Assembly: GCA_002398485.1 (NCBI GenBank)
Contig: DGYV01000056.1
Location: 21,895-47,965 of the forward strand
Direction of reading: 5' to 3'
From: Peptococcaceae bacterium UBA4997
GTDB lineage: Bacteria > Bacillota > Dehalobacteriia > UBA4068 > UBA4997
DNA: 26,071 bases
The notes below the pieces were generated by a model, which was not told the DNA's origin, made no database searches, and saw nothing but the letters and a program-made list of their open reading frames with translations. Positions 1-7,599 of the stretch are shown here, piece by piece. Every line of letters starts with the position of its first letter. Position 1 is the stretch's first letter. A program made the position numbers and the translations under genes.

Positions 1-1235
1 ATCAGCAAACCACGATCGTTCAATTTCAGCCTTTCCGCAGGCATTTGGGTCATTTTATGAACAGCATTTTCCAGCGTCAACACATTTTCATCCCTTACAT
101 ATTTACCAAGTACCCTGGTAGCATTGGCATAAACCCTGGGATGAACAGCAATACCACGTGCCTGCAAGCCGCCATCGCTTGCTACCATAACCATAGGGTG
201 CATCAGAATCTTTTTAACATTTTCCTCGCTGGAGGATAAATAAGCGCCTGAATATAAGTCATTACTGGAAAAGGCATAGGCATAAGCATCCGCCATTATA
301 TCCACACCATCCGCTTTGGCTTGCTCCAGCATTTTTAAAAGAGTGGGCGCCTTATTCCAGTTATTTTCACCTGCCGCCTTAACATGGCTATATTCAAAGC
401 GTACTCCCGTAACCTTAGCTATTTCTATTGCTTCAGCCAAGCTCTCTACAACAGTATCAGCCTCATTGCGTATATGCATGGCCAAAAGAGCATTTTCAGC
501 CACCATGGTTTTCCCCAGTGCCTTTAATTCCGCAGTAGTAGCTCGGCTTTGCGGAAAATAGCCCAAACCTACAGACATGCCAAAAGAACCACCCTCAATG
601 CTTTTCTTAAGCAAAGCCTGCATTTTTTTAAGCTGTGCCTCATTGGTTATGGCATTGTCTGCCACACCTGCCTGACGCCTTAATTTGGTATAACCCGTAA
701 ATATACCAACATTGATGGCATTACCGTTTTTATTAATAGAAGCCAAAAAATCGGGCACGCTAGCCACGGAAGTTCCGCAGTTGCCCGCTATATGAGTAGT
801 GATACCCTGCGCCAAAGTCATTTTCCCTGCAGGGAAAGTGAGCCAGTAATTTTCAGTATGGGTATGAATATCAATGAAACCGGGTGCAACCGTTTTACCT
901 GTAATATCTATGGTTTTTACAGGATTCAGCACATTGAATTTACCCACTGCCAAAATTTTATCACCTTTTATGGCCACATCACCAACATAAGCGGGCAAAC
1001 CTGTGCCATCAACAATAGTGCCGCCCTTGAGCAAATAATCACAGCTAAGGATAAACGGCGCAGGCTGTTCGATATTAAAATCATTACCTGTATCTGTAAC
1101 ATTACTTACCAAATGGCCTATAGCCCAAAATAAACCTAATCCAAAAGCAAATAAAAACAAAGCTCCCAAATAAAAAGTCCACTTTGAAATGCTGGTCCCA
1201 AGGTTCATTTTGCTGTTTAAAACAATTTGCCGCAT
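1..1235 (-). CDS. N-acyl-D-amino-acid deacylase (D-aminoacylase)-type amidohydrolase, membrane-anchored, 3' end cut by window edge
   Basis: A zinc-dependent amidohydrolase expected to remove the acyl group from N-acyl-D-amino acids. I translated about 411 codons from the ATG at 1235; AAAGGAAG lies 10 bases upstream, and the frame runs off the left edge. An N-terminal hydrophobic helix (about residues 19-45) suggests membrane anchoring with the enzyme outside. Then come GGTIVDGTG, the metal motif HTHTE (124-128), GNCGTS with Cys153, His254 in MHIRNEAD, His284 in EYSHVKA and the likely catalytic Asp354 in VASDGG, followed by HPRVYANATRVLGKYVR and KMTQMPAERL. These match the D-aminoacylase family in order. 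Odd points: the usual HTHxD is HTHTE, and the stretch between the second His and the catalytic Asp is only 70 residues, shorter than in the classical enzyme. Family assignment is firm; the substrate is inferred. Confidence 0.85.
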   Translation of the reverse strand, partial: MRQIVLNSKMNLGTSISKWTFYLGALFLFAFGLGLFWAIGHLVSNVTDTGNDFNIEQPAPFILSCDYLLKGGTIVDGTGLPAYVGDVAIKGDKILAVGKFNVLNPVKTIDITGKTVAPGFIDIHTHTENYWLTFPAGKMTLAQGITTHIAGNCGTSVASVPDFLASINKNGNAINVGIFTGYTKLRRQAGVADNAITNEAQLKKMQALLKKSIEGGSFGMSVGLGYFPQSRATTAELKALGKTMVAENALLAMHIRNEADTVVESLAEAIEIAKVTGVRFEYSHVKAAGENNWNKAPTLLKMLEQAKADGVDIMADAYAYAFSSNDLYSGAYLSSSEENVKKILMHPMVMVASDGGLQARGIAVHPRVYANATRVLGKYVRDENVLTLENAVHKMTQMPAERLKLNDRGLL

Positions 1236-1334
1236 ATATTTTCTGCTTCCTTTAAGATAATAATTTACGTTATAATTGAATATTTTCGGCAAAAGTAACA
1301 TATTCCCTTTTATTTCGCCAAAAGTTATACTTTT

Positions 1335-1529
1335 TTAGGGGTTATCATTATCATATTTTTGGTCATTTTTGCGGCTAATATTCCATTCATCCAATATTAA
1401 GTAAAATAACATCAGCCAAAAAAATAAAGCAAGCCAACCAATAGCAGCGGCAAAACCACCAAGGCTTACAGCAATAAAAGCAGGTACCAGCCATAACAAA
1501 CCAACTATTAAGCAGGCAGCTAAAATCAT
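1335..1529 (-). CDS. Small two-helix membrane protein, unknown function
   Basis: A 64-residue protein with two hydrophobic segments (about residues 2-22 and 25-46) and a short charged C-terminal tail (DEWNISRKNDQKYDNDNP). I do not recognise a family. The ATG at 1529 is preceded by AAGGGGG followed by seven T, a usable ribosome binding site at normal spacing. That site is also the 3' arm of the terminator hairpin behind nifS, so expression may depend on readthrough or on how the hairpin folds. The gene points the same way as its neighbours and ends about 100 bases before the deacylase gene. Hydrophobic composition and a good start argue for a real gene, but without homology it remains tentative. 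Confidence 0.6.
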   Translation of the reverse strand: MILAACLIVGLLWLVPAFIAVSLGGFAAAIGWLALFFWLMLFYLILDEWNISRKNDQKYDNDNP

Positions 1530-1575
1530 AAAAAAACCCCCTTTTAAGGCTTTTTGTATATTATGCCTAAAAAAG
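1530..1575 (-). terminator. Rho-independent terminator behind nifS, overlapping the next gene's ribosome binding site
   Basis: On the minus strand the arms CCTCCTTTTTTAGGC and GCCTTAAAAGGGGG pair (CCTCC/GGGGG, TTTT/AAAA, a small internal loop, GGC/GCC) around a 14-base loop and are followed by seven T. The T-tract runs directly into the ATG of the 64-aa gene. It lies about 150 bases after the nifS stop. Confidence 0.7.
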
Positions 1576-1725
1576 GAGGCTGGTGCATATTCAACTTTTC
1601 AGCATTTTTCAGAAACAAAATTCTTATACTTCAAAACCACATAACTAAAGGCAGTTTTGAATTGTGTTTAAAAAATAAAGGCTGCCATAAGCTTGTCAGC
1701 AGAAGAAATATGCAACCGCATACAA

Positions 1726-2895
1726 CTACTTTTTAACAAAAAACGGTGAAGCAGCCCTTAACACTGCCACTTTCTCTTTAAAAACATTAATAACATAATC
1801 CATATCTTCCATGGTATTGCCCATACCTAAAGTCATACGGATGGCACTGTGCAGCCTTTCTTTGGGTAGGCCCATGGCTGTAAGAACATGGGAAGGTGAT
1901 AACGAACCCGAGCTACAGGCAGAGCCTGAACTTACGGCAATACCCTTCATATCCAAATACAAAAGCAGAGCCTCGCCTTCAATATAGGAAAAGCTTACAT
2001 TAACATTGTGGGGCAAACGGTTTACAGGGTGCCCGTTCAAAAAGGAATCGTCTATTTGGCTCAAAATACCTTCTGTAAGGTACTTGGCAAGCTTGCGGTT
2101 ATATTCCGCCTTTTCCCGCCAATTTTGGGCAGTGATTTGCGCAGCCACGCCAAAACCAACTATACCGGGTACATTTTCCGTGCCCGAACGCATTTTTCTT
2201 TCCTGGCCGCCACCATATACATGGCGGTTTATTTTAGTACCGCGACGTATATATAAAGCGCCTGCACCCTTGGGACCGTTGATTTTATGAGAAGAACAGG
2301 TCAACAGATCACAACCCAGTTCATTAACGTCAACTTCTATTTTTCCTACCGACTGCACTGCATCCACATGAAAGGGTATGCCTGCTTCATTCACTATGTG
2401 CCCTATTTCCTTAATAGGCTGTATAGTGCCAACCTCGTTATTTGCGTGCATTACACTTACCAGGCAGGTATCGGGGCGAAGTGCTGCCTTTACACTATCG
2501 GGATCTACCATACCGTATTCATCCACAGGCAAGTAGGTTATATCATAGCCCTGCTTGGCCAAATGTTTGCAAGTATCAAATACCGCAGGATGTTCAATGG
2601 ATGAAGTAATGATATGCCCGCCGGGGTGCCGCTCCGCAATACCCAATAAAACCATGTTATCTGCTTCCGTACCGCCGGAAGTAAAAAGGATATCTTCTTT
2701 GGGAGCGCCTATCAAAGCGGCAACCTGTGCTCTTGCCGTATCCATTTTTTCATAAGCAAGCCTGCCGAAATAGTGAATACTGGAAGGATTTCCAAAAGCA
2801 TTTCGCATGCAATCAGCCATTGCTTCTATAGCTTCAGGAAAAACGGGCGTGGTAGCACCGTTATCCATATAAATTTTTTTTGACTCAGACAACAC
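1726..2895 (-). CDS. nifS: Cysteine desulfurase (NifS/IscS family)
   Basis: A pyridoxal-phosphate enzyme that takes sulfur from cysteine for Fe-S cluster and other sulfur-transfer pathways. The family fold is clear: YMDNGATTP at the start, TSGGTEADN, HVDAVQS, the PLP lysine in SSHKINGPKG (about residue 204) and the catalytic cysteine in SSGSACSSG (about residue 327) with the longer IscS-like loop. An ATG at 2901 directly abuts AAGGAG, too close to serve as a start. GTG at 2895 lies 6 bases after that site and is preferred, giving 389 residues; TTG at 2892 is the other option. It follows iscR by about 40 bases and is probably co-transcribed. No iscU/nifU scaffold gene follows. Whether it mainly serves Fe-S assembly or tRNA thiolation cannot be told from sequence; the iscR neighbour favours Fe-S. 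Confidence 0.93.
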   Translation of the reverse strand: MLSESKKIYMDNGATTPVFPEAIEAMADCMRNAFGNPSSIHYFGRLAYEKMDTARAQVAALIGAPKEDILFTSGGTEADNMVLLGIAERHPGGHIITSSIEHPAVFDTCKHLAKQGYDITYLPVDEYGMVDPDSVKAALRPDTCLVSVMHANNEVGTIQPIKEIGHIVNEAGIPFHVDAVQSVGKIEVDVNELGCDLLTCSSHKINGPKGAGALYIRRGTKINRHVYGGGQERKMRSGTENVPGIVGFGVAAQITAQNWREKAEYNRKLAKYLTEGILSQIDDSFLNGHPVNRLPHNVNVSFSYIEGEALLLYLDMKGIAVSSGSACSSGSLSPSHVLTAMGLPKERLHSAIRMTLGMGNTMEDMDYVINVFKEKVAVLRAASPFFVKK

Positions 2896-2937
2896 CAACA
2901 TCTCCTTAATTATCGAGTTGATCCTTTGATCACTATT

Positions 2938-3390
2938 TTAATTTCTTATATTTATACAGCTTGGCGTAGAATCAGATTTCTGCTCCATGCCCAAAAGTTT
3001 TGCCAAAGTGTAGGAATCCAAAACTTCGGCCACTTTATTTCTTACATCTTCCCATACCACTCTTGTGGCACAGCCTTCAAAACGCCCACACTCATCGGGG
3101 AAGTTTTCACTCACACAGGCAACAGGCGCAATAGGCCCTTCCAAAGCGCGAAAAACCTCACCCACTGTAATATCTTCGGGTTTTTTGGCTAAAATATAAC
3201 CACCTTGAGCCCCCCGCACACTTTTTACCAAACGGCTTCTTTTTAATTGCATCATTAATTGTTCCAAATAACCATCGGAAATTCCTTGCCTTTTGGCAAT
3301 ATTGCTTAAAGTAATGGGCTTACCTTCATAATTGGCAGCCAAGTCCAGCATGGCGCGCAAACCATAACGACCTTTTGTAGATATATTCAT
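2938..3390 (-). CDS. iscR: Rrf2-family transcriptional regulator, IscR type
   Basis: A DNA-binding regulator of 150 residues, usual for the family, that probably senses Fe-S cluster status and controls this two-gene operon. The N-terminal winged helix (MNISTKGRYGLRAMLDLA, then a helix-turn-helix around residues 28-56 with GISDGYLEQLM) and wing (VRGAQGGY) are typical. Three cysteines, C92, C101 and C107, sit in the loop where IscR binds its [2Fe-2S] cluster (E. coli uses C92, C98 and C104). The ATG at 3390 follows GAGGTGA. It is first in the operon with nifS and has its own sigma-A promoter with a dyad in the spacer, which suggests autoregulation. CymR-like cysteine-metabolism regulators belong to the same family, but the cysteine triad favours an Fe-S sensor. 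Confidence 0.9.
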   Translation of the reverse strand: MNISTKGRYGLRAMLDLAANYEGKPITLSNIAKRQGISDGYLEQLMMQLKRSRLVKSVRGAQGGYILAKKPEDITVGEVFRALEGPIAPVACVSENFPDECGRFEGCATRVVWEDVRNKVAEVLDSYTLAKLLGMEQKSDSTPSCINIRN

Positions 3391-3445
3391 GTGCTCACCT
3401 CAACATCATATTAATCCTAGTATTCCACTATTGTTTTCTGTTATT

Positions 3446-3474
3446 AGTATAATTCGAGGTTACCTTCAAGTCAA
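3446..3474 (-). promoter_or_regulatory. Sigma-A promoter of iscR-nifS with overlapping operator-like dyad
   Basis: Minus strand: -35 TTGACT (3469-3474), 17-base spacer, -10 TATACT (3446-3451). The spacer holds an imperfect dyad centred on AGGTAACCT. The bases ATACTTGACT across the -35 fit the left half of the E. coli IscR type-1 site; no matching right half follows. Confidence 0.8.
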
Positions 3475-3483
3475 GTATTTTGA

Positions 3484-3508
3484 TAAAAAATCCTGCTCTC
3501 GGGCAGGA
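3484..3508 (-). terminator. Rho-independent terminator behind the diacylglycerol kinase-like gene
   Basis: Minus strand: TCCTGC, loop CCGAGA, GCAGGA, then six T. It separates the long upstream gene block from the iscR promoter, whose -35 starts 10 bases further on. Confidence 0.85.
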
Positions 3509-3509
3509 A

Positions 3510-4466
3510 TTATTTATTTTGCAAAACCTGCGCGGCTTTCTCCTCCAAGCTAAGTATTTTAATGGCTTTAGGCATTATACTCAATTGCAACGGCGTAAAG
3601 CCCGGTTGCTCACCGTCAAGATCCAAAAGCTGCGGCACAGAGCTATCCACAGTAAGGTATTGCCCCTTGCTATATGTAATGCCGTTTAAACTCAAATGGT
3701 TACCTCTCATGAACTTGGGCAAAAAAGAAAATACCTTGGCTTTAGACATATTTACCGCCAAAAGTATATCTATAAAACCGTCATCTATCTCAGCTTTTGG
3801 GCAAGCATGCATACCGCCGCCTATATAACCACCGTTGCCAAAACAAGCCACCGCATATTTTTGCTTGGGCAGCGGAGTACCATTTAGGCTAATAACCAGT
3901 TCAACACCCTTATAACTGCTTATCACCTTAAGCGCTGAATATACAAAAGCCGGTTTGCCTATGCTTTTAACGGAAATACGGTTTATCATATTTGAAGTTA
4001 AAGCGGCAATACCCAAATTACACATATTTAATAAAAAAAGCTTGGCCGCCCCACCATCCGCAGAAGTATATCGTGCTTCCATAATATCAATAGCACGCTC
4101 ACTACCTTTATTCAGCAAATCTATCAGGGTTTTGCAAGCAGTATCCTGATACAGCATCCTAGCAAAATCACAGCCTGTACCTACAGGCCAGGGTACCATA
4201 ACAATACGGGAAGCCTCACCGCTTTTTATAATACCGTTCAAAACCTCCATGGCTGTACCATCGCCTCCTATGGAGACCACTGTATCATAGCCTTGTTTTA
4301 TTGCCGCTTCCACCTGCTCTATAGCCGAAAAACGGGCATAAGTATATGCCCAATCTGTTTGACTATGGATTTGCGGCAGAACAGGTAAAAAATTTTGCCA
4401 CCAACCTAAGGCCCTGCCGCAAGCAGCCTTTGGGTTAACTATAAAAAAAATCCTGTGAGCGGCCAT
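3510..4466 (-). CDS. Diacylglycerol/sphingosine kinase-like lipid kinase (DagK catalytic domain)
   Basis: A 318-residue lipid kinase of the YegS/DgkB/LCB5 family, likely phosphorylating diacylglycerol or a related lipid at the inner face of the membrane to return it to phospholipid synthesis. Visible motifs: FFIVNPKAACGRA at the N-terminus, the nucleotide-binding SIGGDGT (about residues 65-71), PVGTGCDFAR (usually GTGNDFAR), GGGMHACPKAEIDDG in the second domain and LDLDGE near the end. The Asn-to-Cys change in GTGxDFAR is mildly unusual. The ATG at 4466 follows GGGGTAGG. It is the last gene of the block that includes panC and panD and is closed by a strong terminator. Family is sure, substrate is inferred. 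Confidence 0.88.
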   Translation of the reverse strand: MAAHRIFFIVNPKAACGRALGWWQNFLPVLPQIHSQTDWAYTYARFSAIEQVEAAIKQGYDTVVSIGGDGTAMEVLNGIIKSGEASRIVMVPWPVGTGCDFARMLYQDTACKTLIDLLNKGSERAIDIMEARYTSADGGAAKLFLLNMCNLGIAALTSNMINRISVKSIGKPAFVYSALKVISSYKGVELVISLNGTPLPKQKYAVACFGNGGYIGGGMHACPKAEIDDGFIDILLAVNMSKAKVFSFLPKFMRGNHLSLNGITYSKGQYLTVDSSVPQLLDLDGEQPGFTPLQLSIMPKAIKILSLEEKAAQVLQNK

Positions 4467-4537
4467 TTGTTTACCTACCCCAAAACTTTTATTTAAATAT
4501 ATTATTTATTTCCCCGTAAAAATAACCAAGTTTACAA

Positions 4538-4921
4538 TCAACCCAAGGTATTTGCTTCCTCCAGCCTTTTTATATCAGTGATTCTATTCTTTTCATCCAA
4601 AAATACCACTGTAGGCCTAAAGTTTTCCGCTTCCTCGGCAGCCATAGAAGCAAAAGCCATGATTATAACTACATCATCTTTCTGCACCAGGCGAGCGGCC
4701 GCTCCGTTCAAGCAAATAACGCCGCTGTTTTCTTCCCCTTCTATAGCATAAGTAGTAAGACGGGCACCGTTATTGTTGTTCACCACCGTAACCTTTTCAT
4801 AAGACAAAATACCACTTGCTTTCATTAAAGCGCTATCTATGGTTATACTGCCTATATAATTCAGGTTGGCTTCAGTAACTCTGGCACGATGCAGCTTGGC
4901 TTTTAACATATTTACGTTCAT
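4538..4921 (-). CDS. panD: Aspartate 1-decarboxylase
   Basis: Makes beta-alanine from aspartate for pantothenate synthesis. It is a pyruvoyl enzyme that cleaves itself between Gly24 and Ser25; YIGSITID shows this site at the same residue numbers as in E. coli. Lys9, Arg54, Thr57 and Tyr58, which take part in binding, processing or catalysis, are all present ([14 protein letters not shown]). Length 127 residues, normal. AAGGGGAAC lies just before the ATG. It follows panC by about 20 bases, so the two genes for beta-alanine and its ligation to pantoate are one unit. Confidence 0.97.
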   Translation of the reverse strand: MNVNMLKAKLHRARVTEANLNYIGSITIDSALMKASGILSYEKVTVVNNNNGARLTTYAIEGEENSGVICLNGAAARLVQKDDVVIIMAFASMAAEEAENFRPTVVFLDEKNRITDIKRLEEANTLG

Positions 4922-4941
4922 TTTGTTCCCCTTTTTTCCGT

Positions 4942-5784
4942 CTATTGTAAAATTACGTTATCTATAAGACGAGTCTTGCCAAAACGTACCGCCATGGCAA
5001 GCATAGCTAAACCCGTAAGCTTTGTTTGCGGCTGTATGGTTTTGGCATTCACTATTTCCACATATTCTATTTCAGCCAAGGCAGAAGTTTTAATATGCTC
5101 AATAACAGCTTTTTTGATGGTATCCGCATCCCTTTCGCCTGCTTCGAACAGCTTAGCGGCCAAAACGGTGCTTTGGCTCAATACCAAGGCCTGCTTCCTT
5201 TCCTCAGCACTCAAATATATATTGCGTGAACTTAAAGCCAGCCCATCCGCTTCTCGAACTATGGGCACACGCACTATATTTACAGGCATATTCAGGTCCT
5301 GTACCATCTTTTCGATCACAGCAACTTGTTGAGCATCCTTTTGACCAAAATAAGCATTGGCAGGCTGCACTATATTGAACAGCTTGTTAACTACGGTAGT
5401 AACACCCTGAAAATGGACAGGACGGCTGGCTCCGCAAAGCCCTTCGGTAAGTTTTGCAACTTTTACCGTGGTTTGAAAATCATCACCATACATATCCGCA
5501 GGCGTTGGATTAAAAATATAATCGACACCCACTGTTTCCGCAAGCTTAGCATCACGCGCCAAATCCCTGGGGTAAACCTCGTAATCCTCACCTTCCCCAA
5601 ATTGAATAGGGTTTACAAAAATACTCATCACTAATATTTCATTTGCTGAACGTGCGGCTTTTGCCAAAGATAAGTGCCCTTCATGCAAAAACCCCATGGT
5701 AGGAACCAAACCTACGGTTTTGTCCTCTTTTCTCCATTTAGCACCAAAGACCATCATTTCAGCCGCACAGCTTATGATTTCCAA
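4942..5784 (-). CDS. panC: Pantothenate synthetase (pantoate-beta-alanine ligase)
   Basis: Joins pantoate and beta-alanine with ATP to form pantothenate, the CoA precursor. The ATP site [14 protein letters not shown] has the HIGH-like histidines at 34 and 37. [22 protein letters not shown] and LSSRNIYLS are further family signatures. 280 residues is the usual length. The ATG at 5784 has AAAGGGAGGG 7 bases upstream. It sits between folK and panD in one co-directional run. panB, for pantoate, is not in this window and must be elsewhere if the pathway is complete. Confidence 0.97.
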   Translation of the reverse strand: MEIISCAAEMMVFGAKWRKEDKTVGLVPTMGFLHEGHLSLAKAARSANEILVMSIFVNPIQFGEGEDYEVYPRDLARDAKLAETVGVDYIFNPTPADMYGDDFQTTVKVAKLTEGLCGASRPVHFQGVTTVVNKLFNIVQPANAYFGQKDAQQVAVIEKMVQDLNMPVNIVRVPIVREADGLALSSRNIYLSAEERKQALVLSQSTVLAAKLFEAGERDADTIKKAVIEHIKTSALAEIEYVEIVNAKTIQPQTKLTGLAMLAMAVRFGKTRLIDNVILQ

Positions 5785-5831
5785 CTTAAAACCCTCCCTT
5801 TTGGCTAACCCTTAAGGCTTTGCCAAAGTAT

Positions 5832-6347
5832 CTAATCCAAATCCAATTTAATTATATCATTTATATCCAATTTTTCCAGCAAATCTTTAACCTTGCCCTG
5901 CCCGGGTATTTGTACATCAAAAGCAATTTCCAATAAGGGTACCAGCACAAAAGCCCGTTTTGCCATTTCGGGATGAGGAATGGTAAGGTACATTTCATCC
6001 ACAAGCTTGGCTACCTTTTCGGGGTTATCGTTCTTATCGCCAAAAAGCAATATATCTATATCCAAGGTACGGGGGCCACCTTCTATGATGCGCTCCCTGC
6101 CGTGTGCATTTTCTATCTGGTTCACCTGCCACAAAAGCTGGTGCGGTGTTAATGCCGTATCTATATAAACCACAGCATTAACAAAATCATCCTGCTCTAT
6201 TTCACCAACGGCAGGATTTTGATAAAAGGAGGATACCGCTAAAACCTCAATGGTGCTTACTGCTCTTAAATCCTTGATAGCGGCTTCCAAATAACCCCTT
6301 TTATTGCCCATATTACTGCCCAGACTCAAAAATGCTCTATTTCTCAT
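5832..6347 (-). CDS. folK: 2-amino-4-hydroxy-6-hydroxymethyldihydropteridine diphosphokinase
   Basis: Transfers diphosphate from ATP to hydroxymethyl-dihydropterin in folate synthesis. Motifs: FLSLGSNMGNK at the N-terminus, then RERIIEGGPRTLDIDIL (about residues 84-100) with the Mg-binding Asp pair, and LTIPHPEMAKRAFVLVPL. Length 171, usual for the enzyme. The start lies inside the end of folB (11-base overlap), which points to translational coupling. Its product is the substrate of the FolP enzyme encoded two genes upstream. Confidence 0.97.
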   Translation of the reverse strand: MRNRAFLSLGSNMGNKRGYLEAAIKDLRAVSTIEVLAVSSFYQNPAVGEIEQDDFVNAVVYIDTALTPHQLLWQVNQIENAHGRERIIEGGPRTLDIDILLFGDKNDNPEKVAKLVDEMYLTIPHPEMAKRAFVLVPLLEIAFDVQIPGQGKVKDLLEKLDINDIIKLDLD

Positions 6348-6717
6348 AGTCTTTAGCCTTTCTGGTTATTTTTATTACAGCAGGTACTTTGGCCGTACCC
6401 ATATCCGCCATGCTTTTTTCCACCTGCACCGTTACTTCCTTGATGCGCTCATCCGTTAACACAGCTTTGGCTATTTTAGCCGCCAAATGCTCCAAAAGTG
6501 CGCAGTGCTCACCATTCATAATCTCGTTTACTTTTTCATAAACCTTTGAATAATCTATACTATCCGCTAAATCATCACTTTCACCTGCTTGAAAGGTATC
6601 GACTAGCATTTCCACATAAACCCCAAAAAGCTGGGGCACATATTTTTCCTGCTCATAAACCCCGTGAGCCGCCATAAAATGCATGGCCGGCAAAATTATT
6701 TTATCCTCATACACCAT
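6337..6717 (-). CDS. folB: Dihydroneopterin aldolase
   Basis: Splits dihydroneopterin to hydroxymethyl-dihydropterin plus glycolaldehyde. Signature HGVYEQEKYVPQLFGV near residue 19 carries the catalytic Glu; DSIDYSKVYEKV has the conserved Tyr and LLEHLAAKIA follows. The Lys in VEKSMADMG is kept, although the following residue is Ser where many homologues have Pro. 126 residues is normal. It starts 6 bases after the folP stop (GGGGAGG in the folP tail acts as ribosome binding site, 12 bases away, a little far) and overlaps folK at its end. Confidence 0.95.
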   Translation of the reverse strand: MVYEDKIILPAMHFMAAHGVYEQEKYVPQLFGVYVEMLVDTFQAGESDDLADSIDYSKVYEKVNEIMNGEHCALLEHLAAKIAKAVLTDERIKEVTVQVEKSMADMGTAKVPAVIKITRKAKDYEK

Positions 6718-6723
6718 AAGTTA

Positions 6724-7566
6724 TTATTGCCTCCCCATAATACTATCACTTACTTTTACCACATCCGCCATTTCGGCAACATCATGAACCCTTACTATAT
6801 CCGCACCGCCTGCCACCGCAATAGCAACTGTGGCCGCAGTTCCGAAAATACGTTCATCCACTTCTTTATTCAAGATTTTGCCAATGGTGGATTTGCGGGA
6901 AGTTCCAACAAACAAAGGCCTGCCCAAAACCCAAAATTCCTTGAGCTTGCGCAATACATAAAGGTTCTGCTCCGCATTTTTACCAAAGCCAAAACCAATA
7001 TCAAAAATAAATTGTTCCTCAGTCATGCCATTTGCCAAGCCAATTGACAATGAGTTTTTAAAAAACTCCAGCATATCTTCTATAATATTGGCATATTCGG
7101 TGCCGTTTTGGTTATGCATCGCCACCACAGGGGCATTGTATTTTGCTGCTAAGCTTGCCATTTCCCCATTATCGCAAGGAGCCTGAAGCCCCCAAATATC
7201 ATTTATAATATCTGCGCCCGCCTCAAGTGCCGCCAGGGCAACTTCGGGCTTATAAGTATCTATTGAAATAGGAGCAAGCCCTGTCAAAGCCTTTATAACA
7301 GGTACAACTCTTGCTATTTCCTCATTGGCTTCCACATAAGAAGCACCGGGACGGGTGGATTCTCCGCCCACATCTATGATGTCAGCACCTGCTGCAAGCA
7401 TTGCTTTAGCTTGTGCCACGGCTTTTTCAAAATCAGTATATTTACCGCCGTCCGAAAAAGAATCGGGCGTTACATTCAAAATCCCCATTATCAAAGTCCT
7501 GCCGCCCAAAACCAATTCTCCGCCATGCGGCAACGGTATTTGCCATTTTTTCTTCAACTCAGCCAT
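6724..7566 (-). CDS. folP: Dihydropteroate synthase
   Basis: Condenses p-aminobenzoate with dihydropterin diphosphate; this is the sulfonamide target. Both pterin-binding motifs are seen (GILNVTPDSFSDGG and DVGGESTRPGA), then SIDTYK, NDIWG, FDIGFGFGK, the GTSRKS loop and VRVHDV at the C-terminus. 280 residues, normal. The ATG at 7566 is preceded by AAGGAGA at 5 bases. It begins about 33 bases after the HD-domain gene and heads the folP-folB-folK run. The pab genes that precede it in B. subtilis are absent, so p-aminobenzoate must come from elsewhere. Confidence 0.97.
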   Translation of the reverse strand: MAELKKKWQIPLPHGGELVLGGRTLIMGILNVTPDSFSDGGKYTDFEKAVAQAKAMLAAGADIIDVGGESTRPGASYVEANEEIARVVPVIKALTGLAPISIDTYKPEVALAALEAGADIINDIWGLQAPCDNGEMASLAAKYNAPVVAMHNQNGTEYANIIEDMLEFFKNSLSIGLANGMTEEQFIFDIGFGFGKNAEQNLYVLRKLKEFWVLGRPLFVGTSRKSTIGKILNKEVDERIFGTAATVAIAVAGGADIVRVHDVAEMADVVKVSDSIMGRQ

Positions 7567-7599
7567 GATTATCTCCTTCTCTATACTTTTTTAATATTT

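Noticed and set aside
1554..1736. 60-codon plus-strand frame between the small ORF and nifS
   Set aside because: It overlaps the nifS terminator, has no ribosome binding site, and its sequence does not resemble a folded protein.
2896..2901. ATG at 2901 as the nifS start
   Set aside because: AAGGAG is directly adjacent to this ATG; GTG at 2895 has normal spacing.
5790..5825. Weak hairpin TTTGGC/GCCAAA between folK and panC
   Set aside because: A six-pair stem without T-tract within a tight operon; probably chance.
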